A DNA stretch of 64,000 nucleotides from Flaveria trinervia (Eukaryota; Streptophyta; Magnoliopsida; Asterales; Asteraceae): assembly GCA_025506515.1 (NCBI GenBank), contig CM046442.1:9112596-9176595 (forward strand), in the 5' to 3' direction. The notes beneath the pieces are model-generated. The model saw only the letters and a list, made by a program, of their open reading frames with translations, was not told where the DNA came from and made no database searches. Every line of letters starts with the position of its first letter. The stretch's first letter is position 1. Both the position numbers and the translations under genes were made by a program. Below are positions 46,961 to 55,498 of this stretch, one piece after another.

Positions 46961-47132
46961 CAATACCTTCGTCTGCTGGCATCGTTCCTTCGAATAGTTG
47001 AGGGTACTTAAGCTTCATTTGATCTTCCCGTTCCCATGTGAATTCCGGTCCACGTCGCGAATTCCAATGGATTTTAACAATAGGTATCTTGCTTTGCTTA
47101 GGTGTTTTCACCTCACGGTCCATCACCTCCAC
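46920..47132 (-). pseudogene. Chromodomain (complete family B element)
   Basis: A 70-codon open piece reads MEVMDREVKTPKQSKIPIVK and WNSRRGPEFTWEREDQMK, followed by YPQLF. The W-x-S-R-R-G-P-E-x-T-W pattern is the chromovirus chromodomain that guides integrase to particular chromatin. It lies at the end of pol and overlaps the outer PPT module, so the duplicated module includes part of the coding end. It is separated from the integrase core by frame breaks in 47140-47520. Confidence 0.85.
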
Positions 47133-47139
47133 TTGTTCC

Positions 47140-47520
47140 CAAAAAAACGCAATTGTTCATCCACCTGAATTTTCTAGTGGTACGACCGTCGTTTCATCAG
47201 TTATGCACTTCTTCAAGTTTGACACGTGAAATACATCATGAATCCTGCTCAGCGAATCAGGTAGGGCTAATCGATAGGCTACTGGACCTACTCTTTCCCA
47301 ATCTCCAATGGTCCAACGTACCTCGGATTTAGTTTCCCTCGTTTACCAAACCGAACTACGCTTTCCATGGTGAGACTTTCAACAAAACCTTGTCACCAAC
47401 TGAAACTCTAAGGGTTTCCGTCTCTTGTCAGCAAACTCTTTTGCCTGTCTCGCGCTGCAGCCATACGGTTCCGTATCTGTATAATTTTCTCAGTCGTCTC
47501 ATGAATTAACTCGGGACCTG
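47140..47520 (-). pseudogene. Integrase C-terminal segment (complete family B element)
   Basis: On the minus strand it contains KVSPWK-like, VRFGKRGKL-like and PRYVGPF-like stretches in changing frames. It links the integrase core (ending near 47521) to the chromodomain. Several single-base losses explain the broken frame. Confidence 0.65.
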
Positions 47521-48804
47521 TTATCTGACTATCACCAATTTCTGCCCAGCAAACCGGTGATCGACATTTCTCCCATACAACGCCTCGAAAGGTGCTGCCT
47601 GTATACTAGTGTGATAACTGTTGTTATAAGAGAATTCCACCAATGGCAGGTGAATTTCCCAGTTATTCCCGAAGTCAATCACACAAGCACGTAGCATATC
47701 CTCCAACGTCTGTATAGTACGCTCACTCTGACCATCCGTCTGTGGATGATATGCAGTACTCATATCCAAATGTGTACCCAGGGATTTCTGCAATGATTGC
47801 CAGAAATGTGACGTGAAACGAGTGTCACGGTCGGATATAATTGAGATCGGTACCCCATGTCTCGAAACGATCTCCTTGAGGTACAGGCGAGTTAACGTCT
47901 CCATCTTGTCGGTTTCCTTTATTGCAAGGAAATGAGCAGACTTTTTCAATCGATCCACAATAACCCATATCGTGTCACAACCAGTACTAGTCCGGGGTAG
48001 CTTAGTAATAAAATCCATGGAGATTTGTTCCCATTTCCACATTGGGATCTCGGGTTGTTGTAATAGTCCGGATGGTTTTTGATATTCCACTTTCACCTTC
48101 GAGCAGGTCAAACACTTGCTCACGTACGTAGCTACATCCGCTTTCATGTTAGGCCACCAATAGTGAGCCTTTAGGTCATGATACATCTTGTCGGATCCAG
48201 GATGTATAGAATACTTAGATTTGTGTGCCTCACTCATAACAAAATCTCTCAGATTTCCATGAACAGGCACCCAAAGTCTATCCATGAAATACCGAATTCC
48301 ATCCTCTTTCATCACTAGCTGCTTATCCATTCCCCTTAACAATTCAGAACCAATATTTTCCACCTTTAAAGCCTCTATTTGTGCCTCCTTAACTTGTTCG
48401 GGAAGTTGGGTACTGACTGTAAGCTGTAAAGCTCGCACCCGTCGGGGTTTAGCTGTTTCCTTCCTGCTTAAGGCATCGGCAACTACGTTCGCCTTTCCCG
48501 GATGATACTTAATTGCGCAATCATAATCTTTTAGTAGTTCCACCCAACGTCGCTGCCTCATATTCAACTCTTTTTGCTCAAAGATATGTTGAAGACTCTT
48601 ATGATCGGTGTAGATAGTGCACTTGGTACCGTACAAATAATGTCTCCTGATCTTTAAGGCAAAAACTACTGCCCCCAATTCTAAGTCATGGGTAGTATAG
48701 TTCTTCTCATGAACTTTTAGTTGTCTTGAGGCGTAAGCTATCACCTTGTCTCGTTGCATCAAGACGCAACCCAATCCTTGAATGGATGCATCGCAATACA
48801 CCAC
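47521..48804 (-). CDS. RNase H and integrase frame (family B pol), 427 codons
   Basis: The longest intact pol frame in the window, part of a larger pol polyprotein, so the first Met is only the first in frame. RNase H, residues 1-115: D5 (CDASIQG), E42 (DLELG), D67 (YTDHKS) and D110 (VVADALS) form the D-E-D-D set. Integrase zinc domain: H194, H201, C231, C234. Catalytic core: D264 (MDFITKLP), D325 (SDRDTRF) and E361 (QSERT), exactly 35 residues between the last two (DD35E). The last 20 or so residues (VDHRFAGQKL) are out of frame relative to the sibling (RKCRSPVCW), so a shift lies at about 47575. It removes template RNA and inserts cDNA. RT and gag upstream are broken. Confidence 0.92.
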   Translation of the reverse strand: MVYCDASIQGLGCVLMQRDKVIAYASRQLKVHEKNYTTHDLELGAVVFALKIRRHYLYGTKCTIYTDHKSLQHIFEQKELNMRQRRWVELLKDYDCAIKYHPGKANVVADALSRKETAKPRRVRALQLTVSTQLPEQVKEAQIEALKVENIGSELLRGMDKQLVMKEDGIRYFMDRLWVPVHGNLRDFVMSEAHKSKYSIHPGSDKMYHDLKAHYWWPNMKADVATYVSKCLTCSKVKVEYQKPSGLLQQPEIPMWKWEQISMDFITKLPRTSTGCDTIWVIVDRLKKSAHFLAIKETDKMETLTRLYLKEIVSRHGVPISIISDRDTRFTSHFWQSLQKSLGTHLDMSTAYHPQTDGQSERTIQTLEDMLRACVIDFGNNWEIHLPLVEFSYNNSYHTSIQAAPFEALYGRNVDHRFAGQKLVIVR

Positions 48805-48808
48805 AAAG

Positions 48809-49018
48809 TCATCTGTTCCCTCTGGTAATGTTAATATCGGGGCAGTACAGAGTTTTTGTTTTAATAATGGAAAGCTGATTCTTGACTCTCAGCCCATTTG
48901 TATGTCGTTCCTTGTGAGTCAAGGCTGTGAGAGGTTGTGCGATCTTAGAAAATCCTTCTATGAATCGGCGGTAATATCCTGCTAACCCAAGAAATTGCCT
49001 TATCTCGCTTGGTGTTTG
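48809..49018 (-). pseudogene. RT thumb/connection piece (complete family B element)
   Basis: EIRQFLGLAGYYRRFIEGFSKIAQPLTAL is read (here in part), then a frame break near 48895. It lies between the FIDD-containing palm and RNase H. The frame differs from both neighbours. Confidence 0.8.
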
Positions 49019-49790
49019 GGTGTAGTCCAATTCTTTATCGCCTCAATTTTGGCAGGATCAACGTGTATTCCTTTCTCATTAACAATATGACCTAGGAATT
49101 GTACCTCTCTTATACAAAAATCACACTTTGAGAATTTAGCATACAGTTGCTCATTTTTCAACAGTTCCAAGATTATTCGTAAGTGCTCTTTATGCTCCTC
49201 CTTGGTCCTAGAGTATATCAGTATATCATCGATGAACACAATGACAAACAGATCAAGATAAGGTTTGCACACGCGGTTCATGAGGTCCATGAACACAGCA
49301 GGTGCATTAGTCAACCCAAAAGGCATAACCAAGAACTCATAATGACCATAACGAGTACGAAATGCGGTCTTGGGAATGTCTTCTTCTCGAACTCTGAGTT
49401 GATGATAACCAGATCTCAAGTCAATCTTCGAGTAATAGCTTGATCCTTGAAGCTGATCGAACAAGTCGTCGATATGAGGTAAAGGGTATCGGTTCTTGAC
49501 TGTTACTTGTTTAACTCTCGATAATCGATGCACATCCGGAATGTGCCATCCTTCTTCTTAACAAAGAGTACAGGAGCTCCCCAAGGTGATGTACTAGGTC
49601 GAATAAAGCCCTTATCCAAAACCTCCTGAAGTTGTGACGACAACTCCTGTAGTTCGTTTGGTGCTAATCGATAGGGTGCTCTAGCAATCGGAGCTGCGCC
49701 GGGAGTCAACTCAATCTGGAATTCCACTTGACGGTGCGGTGGTAATCCAGGAAGATCTTCTGGGAACACCTCGGAAAGTCGCGTACTACG
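49000..49790 (-). pseudogene. Reverse transcriptase palm and fingers (complete family B element)
   Basis: Two overlapping frames. 49769-49503 carries FPEDLPGLPPHRQVEF, KGFIRPSTSPWGAPV and MCIDYRELNK. One A is missing in the AAACAAAG run (about 49508), and the second frame, 49533-49000, goes on with NRYPLPHIDDLFDQL, KIDLRSGYHQLRV (first Asp), MPFGLTNAPAVFMDL, FVIVFIDDILIYS (second and third Asp) and QFLGHIVNEKGI. A second one-base loss at about 49797 separates it from PR. Apart from these two single-base lesions all catalytic boxes are intact. The DNA coding for FVIVFID here (GTCATTGTGTTCATCG) is the likely seed of the hexamer array in the sister copy. Confidence 0.92.
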
Positions 49791-50310
49791 GGAATATCCT
49801 CATTCTCTTTTCTTCCTTTTGCTTATCGGTTACAAGTGCTAGGATAGCCACGCGGCCCTTCCGTAACAACTTTTGAGCTTTCATATACGAGATGATGCCT
49901 ATCACAGCACCACTCCTATCACCTTTGACGGTAAGAATTTGATCACCAACCGGGATCCGTATAATCTTCTCGTGACATATGACTTCCGCTTGCTTGCTAG
50001 AGAGCCAATCCATGCCTATCACAACATCAAAACTCCCCAGCGTAATAGGCATGAGATCTATAGCAAAAGTATGACCAGCAAGTTCTATCCCACAGTCTTT
50101 AAGGATATGCGTAACATGGATTTGCTTACCGTCGGCTAATTCCACAGTGTACTTAGATTCTAAAGCAGAGGGTATATCACTTAAAAGACTACAGAATTTT
50201 AAGGACACAAAACTCCTATCGGCTCCAGTATCAAATAGTACCGTAGCAAAACAACCATTTACATGGAATCTACAAAACTCCTATCGGCTCCAGTATCAAA
50301 TAGAGCTCTC
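49786..50310 (-). pseudogene. Protease with duplicated active-site block (complete family B element)
   Basis: The frame from gag reaches ALFDTGADRSFV, then meets a stop (VDSM-stop, 50259). After 65 bp a second DTGADRSFVSLK block starts the rest of the domain (50208-49786: KYTVELADGKQIHV, GSFDVVIGMDWLSSKQ). A 32-bp direct repeat covers the block (50207-50238 and 50272-50303). The offset of 65 bp shifts the frame, and the stretch that precedes the motif in the plus copy is partly lost. It looks like a local template switch. Confidence 0.88.
50207..50303. repeat. 32-bp direct repeat in protease
   Basis: Identical 32-mers at 50207-50238 and 50272-50303 (core CTATCGGCTCCAGTATCAAA). The plus-strand sister copy (about 38755-38786) has only one. 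The repeat encodes the catalytic DTGADRSF block. Confidence 0.92.
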
Positions 50311-51659
50311 CCTTTGGCTCCATCTCTATTGCCGCCATTTCCAGTGCCATTTCCACCATTGTTGTTATTATTGCCATTGTTGTTGTTGTTCCCATGATTG
50401 TTGGTGTTGTTGTTGTTGTTGTTGCCATTTCCGTTCCTTCTTAGTTGTGGGCAGTTTCGTTTGTAATGCCCTTCTTTCCCACACTCAAAACCACCCTTGG
50501 GGGTTTCTTGAGATTGTTGTGGCCTCTTCATTAGTTCACCACGGCAATCCTTCGCAGCGTGTCCAATCTTTCCACAACGTTGACACTTGAAGTTATCACA
50601 CCGTCCCACATGATGGTAGTTACACCGTGGGCATTTGGGATGCCTGCCGCCGTAACCGCTGGGTCCTTGGTTATTTGGGGCAGTTTGGTTGAAATTGCTG
50701 TTATTATCGAACCGCTGCTGCCGCTGCTGAACTGGCTGTTGCTGCTGTTGAGATTGTTGTTGACCGCCAGACGATGATGATGATGATTTGTTATTGCTGT
50801 TGCTGGGAGCATCCCACTTCCTTTTGTTGTCGGGCACGCTCACCACAGTGCCCCGTTTGGGTAACCGCCCTTGCTCTACCGCCTGATCAGTAAGTCTATG
50901 GGCAATTTGGATAGCCTGCTGAATCGTAGTCGGGTTAGAAGCTGTTACCATACTTTGGATTTCAGGCACCAATCCTCGTATGTAGTGCTCGATTCTCTTA
51001 TGTGCCTCATTAACCATTCCTAGACACAATGTAGCCAGCTCATGAGTACGGGTCGTGTAAGCCTCAATTTCTGAACCCTTCATCTTGAGTTGCCAGAATT
51101 CCATCTCCAGTTTTTGCACCTCGTTTCGAGGACAGTACTCCTCGATCATCATATCCTTGAACTCATTCTAGGGGAGTCCATTTGCCATCGCTTGTCCAAG
51201 CATCTGGACTTGCGCGTTCCACCAAGACAGAGCAGCACCCTCCAAAGTCCCGATGGCATACTTTACTTGATCCGCCGGTGGACAGTTACATTTGGAGAAA
51301 ACGGACTCAGTCTTCTCGAACCAGCGTACTAGCCCTACAGCACCCTCTGTACCGCTGTAGGTGTGTGGTTTACAGTCCATGAAAGACTTGTACGTACACA
51401 CTGGAGGTCCTATTTTTACACAACACACATTAATCAAACATCCCCTACAGTTATAAAGGATATCAGATTTGTTTTTCTGTCATTGTTTACCTGCTGGCTG
51501 ACCCGCGTGGGCAGCAGCCACTGCCGCCTGAACATGCTCGATAATTAGAGCAGCCAATTCTGCAGGAGTCATGTTAATAGCACCACCAGCCTGTTCTCCG
51601 GTGCCACGTCCACGTCCACGTCCACGACCACGTCCACGTCCACGTCCACGAGCGTCCAT
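50259..51659 (-). pseudogene. gag: gag (complete family B element) with an 81-bp intron
   Basis: Exon 1 51659-51491 (169 nt: MDARGRGRGRGRGRG then MTPAELAALIIEHVQAAV), intron 51490-51410, exon 2 from 51409 (GPPVCTYKSFMDC). Splicing gives one frame through GLVRWFEKTE, GAALSWWNAQVQML and, after a single TGG-to-TAG stop at 51170-51168, EEYCPRNEVQKLEMEF and IEHYIRGLVPEI. Nucleocapsid follows: CPRCNYHHVGRC, CQRCGKIGHAAKDC, and a third knuckle CGKEGHYKRNC whose first Cys is lost (FEC, preceded by GG). The Asn/Gly run is at about 50340-50450. It would form the particle shell and bind RNA. Only one nonsense change separates it from an open frame. Confidence 0.88.
51410..51490 (-). other. Putative gag intron (complete family B element)
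   Basis: Minus-strand donor CAG/GTAAAC (51490) and acceptor AATAG/GACC (51410). Length 81 bp and phase 1, identical to 37483-37563. It holds a TGA five codons after the donor, so unspliced gag would end at 68 codons. Confidence 0.65.
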
Positions 51660-51932
51660 TCTTTTCACTTTATATTCACAATACAATAATGAGTAACATC
51701 ATACACATTTAACTCATTGAAGCGTAGTAAACAGTAAATGAAAGAAATAACGTATCATCACAACCACAACATTCATAACAAAAAAAATAATAACCAAAGT
51801 AAATAAATTGCAATAAGTCACAATGTATTTAGCAATGTCAAAATTGAAGTTTTGTAGTTCGTGTGGGGAAACAACCCTTCCCACATAGGTTTCAAAAAGA
51901 AAACACTACGTAGTCTAAGTCATATGAAAATG
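51660..51932 (-). other. Non-coding gap between ORF1 and gag
   Basis: 273 bp, AT-rich, conserved with 37045-37313. No frame of note. Confidence 0.5.
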
Positions 51933-52634
51933 TCAATCGACAATATCTGACCCATCACTATCATACTCCATCTCCTCCGGTTCCTCTTCCTCGGGTCCCT
52001 CCTCGGGATCCTCCTCATCCTCAGAGTCTGTGGCAGGAGCAGGAGCTATAGCACTCTGGAGTGCTGCTAGTTGAGCTTCTAATATGGCAATCCTATTATC
52101 GGCTATGGCGTCCCGCTGTTCACGAGCAGTCACGCGTCCTTGGAGTGCCATAACACCACCTTGCATATGGTGACAACCGTTCAGCGTCTTCCCGTGTTCT
52201 TCCTTGAGTTCGTCCAATTGATGTCTCAGGTTGTACACCTCTTGCTGTAGTGTACAGAAATCACCCGTGAGTCGTCTCACACGATACTGTTCAGTGTCCA
52301 GTGCAGCCATTAGTGCAGCAATCAATTGCTCGTTGGACTGCGCCGTTCGTGGGAGTGAAAACATGGGTTGATTGGTATTGTTCCTAGTCCTTGGCTTTAG
52401 GACAGGTACGCGTTCCCTAAACATGATGTGGTCAACAAACCTAGGATAACAACGCCAGTCACGCGGAGGGTCACGCTTCATCAACGCGAATGGTTGATCC
52501 CAGTCAATCTCCTCTCGGGGATAAGCCAGTCGGGGCCAATCGAATCCATCATCAGGTACAGGTGTGGGAGGTGGGGATTCAAATCGTGTAGGTGATTCGG
52601 GTCGTTTACCCGGAGCTCTTGAAGACGATGCCAT
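51933..52634 (-). CDS. Family B leader ORF1: acidic coiled-coil protein, 233 aa
   Basis: An intact frame directly downstream of the primer site and leader (52635-52757), from ATG at 52634 to TGA. The N-terminus is Ser/Pro-rich (MASSSRAPGKRPESP), then DDGFDWPRLAYPREEIDWDQ and RDPPRDWR. Residues of about 95-190 are heptad-rich (LIAALMAALDTEQYRVRRL, YNLRHQLDELKEEH, IAILEAQLAALQ), predicting a coiled coil. The last 35 residues are almost all Glu/Asp/Pro. It lacks knuckles, PR or RT motifs and I do not recognise a named domain. Position before gag suggests an accessory or gag-N-terminal protein. The sister copy (36346-37044) is broken. Confidence 0.75.
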   Translation of the reverse strand: MASSSRAPGKRPESPTRFESPPPTPVPDDGFDWPRLAYPREEIDWDQPFALMKRDPPRDWRCYPRFVDHIMFRERVPVLKPRTRNNTNQPMFSLPRTAQSNEQLIAALMAALDTEQYRVRRLTGDFCTLQQEVYNLRHQLDELKEEHGKTLNGCHHMQGGVMALQGRVTAREQRDAIADNRIAILEAQLAALQSAIAPAPATDSEDEEDPEEGPEEEEPEEMEYDSDGSDIVD

Positions 52635-52757
52635 GCTGCAGAGAGTGTGACGTGTATGCCAATGAGTATACAGTAAATGGGAGTAAGGTACAGGTAACTA
52701 ATTAACTGTGTGCGGTTATAGTCTAGTGTGTATGCAACCTAGTTCCCTATAACCAAT

Positions 52758-52770
52758 GGCTCTGATACCA
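52758..52770 (-). promoter_or_regulatory. Primer binding site, tRNA-iMet (complete family B element)
   Basis: The reverse complement reads TGGTATCAGAGCC, 3 bases after the 5' LTR end at 52774. Same spacing as the plus copy (36210-36222). Confidence 0.93.
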
Positions 52771-52773
52771 ATC

Positions 52774-55498
52774 TGTCACACCCTCAAAATCCACTTGCGG
52801 AGTTGTACCGCGAGGCGTGTGAACAAACCAGGATCACAGTCAATAGTTACTCAGAACGACTCTAAATGCCATAATTTAAACATAATTAACCAAAATACCA
52901 ACTTTAAACAATGCGGAAGCGTTTTTGAAAACAACCCAAGTCAATAAAGTATAACTCTTGGCAAAACAAGTGCCAAACCAAAGAGTAAACTATAATTGTT
53001 AAATGTCAACTTGTCTTGAAGCAAAGTGTCTTAAAATGCAGTGAACCGTGCAGTGCTCCTATGGCAGGCAAGTTAAGGACCTGAGAAAAGCATACTAAAA
53101 TGTCAACACATAGGTTGGTGAGTTCAAGAGTTTGAGTTCAATAAACATGTAAACAGTTGCAATAAATATAAGCAGTGTATGGTAATAGATAGCTAGTCTA
53201 TTATCAGTAAATATTAATACATAGTGATTTTGCAATTGAAGCTGACTGTGATAGTTGTTGCCTCCTGTCACGACTTACCATGTCGTGACAATGTTCCATA
53301 GGACAAATTGCACCCGGTTGACCTCGAGTCACACAGGTGGGGCTCGTCAGACCCAGTAGTACTACCCAAGTTTCCCCGCTATTAAATATTAACAATTCAA
53401 AAGTGTGAGGACTTTTCCCATGGTAAACACACTATATTAGTATTATACACAACTTAAATAATAAAGCGTTCGTATAAATACCAGTATGCTATCTCCCCCA
53501 AAAGAGATTAAATAAAGTGTGGGGCATGAACTCACCTGATGTATGCAAAGGTACTTAGGGTTTATTTTGAGTAACGAGAGGATAGCCAACCTTCACAGGT
53601 TACCTAGATCATGTGAGTACATAAGTACGTGTAAATAAAAGACATTTGAAACCCTAATCATACCAAAATCAAAGACTCAAGCTTCCCGACAAATAGACAC
53701 GTTTGACCTAGTTGACCGTTTGACCCGTTGGTGACATTATGGGTTATAATTCAAATAAAGCCAATGAGCACATAAACATAGATGATTAACATTCAAATAG
53801 TATCATACATATGCTATATCAACCAGGTGTATCACTTAGATCATCATACCATCAAGTACTATAAGTCATGCGAATCTAGAACATTAACATATCCACTAGC
53901 TACAATACAAGTAACATGTCATACAAGGTTCAACCATTCATCACATGCCATGTGAAGCCACTCACGACTTCACACCCTAAACCCTGCCAATCCTACTAAG
54001 TAGGGGCCTCAGATCCGCACGCGTGTATAATGATCATAACCAAATTCTTTAAGCATATGCATTGCATTCACAACATTACAACAATCAATTACCAGACCCA
54101 AGCATGATGTCTTACTACTACACAACATCAAAACCATACATGATTACCAATTCCAAATATCACCCATGATTATCCAAACATGCCATACAACTAATTTAAC
54201 ACGTTCTATCACACTAGAATCCATCCTAGAACATAATAGCAAGTTCCTATCATCCCAAACATGATCATAACATCATACTTCAACGTTTACACAAATAAAG
54301 TTTCCCTTTTGGGAAAGAATATCCCAAAATCTATCAAACATCCAAAGCATACATGAATTCATCACTAATATACCAATTCAAGCTCATACTAACATCTAGA
54401 CATGATCAACAACACTTAAACATCCCAATCTAACAATCTTCATAAACAAAAGTTTCTACTTTTGGAAAGCTATGATCAACATCATCAAATAAAGATTTCT
54501 AGCATTCATAACAACATCTAGCATCTAATATCATCATGAACTCATCCATAACATCAATCCATCACTAGATCACTACTACATGCCAAATAAAGTTACTATT
54601 CTTAGTAACCTATGAACAATGCATCAAAATCCCAACTTTCTTGTAAAATCAATGTATTCTAACATTCATACAACCTAATAATCATCAAACATTCATCCAA
54701 CAATCATCCATCATGCATAACAACAATTTCGAATTAGGGTTGTTTCATAACAAAGTTCATGATCAATCCACTAAAAACATAGAATTCTTGCATAATCGAC
54801 GTTAACTAACATGTATACAACCTAAGTAACATGTTAACATCATCAAACAACATCCAATTCGACCCAATAAGGATCAATTTGAATCTAGGGTTCGGCCATA
54901 ATGAAGAACATCACAAAACATGAAAAATCTAACCTTTAAACTTGTAATTGCTTGAAATCGATGCTTCCTAAGTGTTGTATAGCTTGTAATCGAATCAAAA
55001 CACACGAATTTGCTTGTTCAAGGCTGATTTTCGAAGATGGAAAGGGATAGGGTGAATGTCGCGGCCGAAGGTTGCATTAGGGTTTGGAATTTTTCTTTTA
55101 TTAATATTTAATATACATATTTACCCTTTAAACCTTGTGTTTTGGTATTTTGTAAAAACTAGACTTTAAACTCTTTGTAAAGTGTTTTTAACTTCATAAT
55201 AAAGATATAAACTTATAAAATTCATTATATATCTTATCTTTATAAAAACACAAGACATACGAATAAATAGACACGTTTCCGCGTTATGCGATAAATTTTT
55301 AATTAACCGTTTATAAATGTGTAAACACATAAACATAAACCAATACTCACATAATCACATAGATTCACAACAATTAACATTATTCATTAGTATTAGGTCA
55401 CCAACGTTAAACGACAACTAGTGTGTACTCACGACACGTGTATACAAGACTTAACGGAACTAACGGAGCTTGGTAACGGAAATTTACCGGATGTCACA
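52774..55498 (-). repeat. 5' LTR of the complete family B element
   Basis: TGTCACACCC to GGATGTCACA, 2725 bp, near-identical to 44055-46783 where compared. It contains the hairpin at 53266-53290 and the frame 53204-53395. It is followed on the right by GTTATT repeats. Confidence 0.95.

Larger units (their letters stand above)
44055..55498 (-). mobile_element. Complete family B Ty3/gypsy chromovirus, inverted (11.44 kb)
   Basis: On the minus strand: 5' LTR 55498-52774, primer site 52770-52758, ORF1, gag, PR, RT, RNase H, INT, chromodomain, PPT modules, 3' LTR 46783-44055. The LTRs are 2725 and 2729 bp and differ only by scattered changes in the parts I compared, so the insertion is young relative to the others. 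Both flanks are GTTATT-type repeat. GTTAT appears on each side (44051-44055 and 55499-55503) if the T at 44055 is counted with the flank. The element therefore landed in the hexanucleotide array. gag, PR and RT carry stops or shifts, so it would need a helper. Confidence 0.95.
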
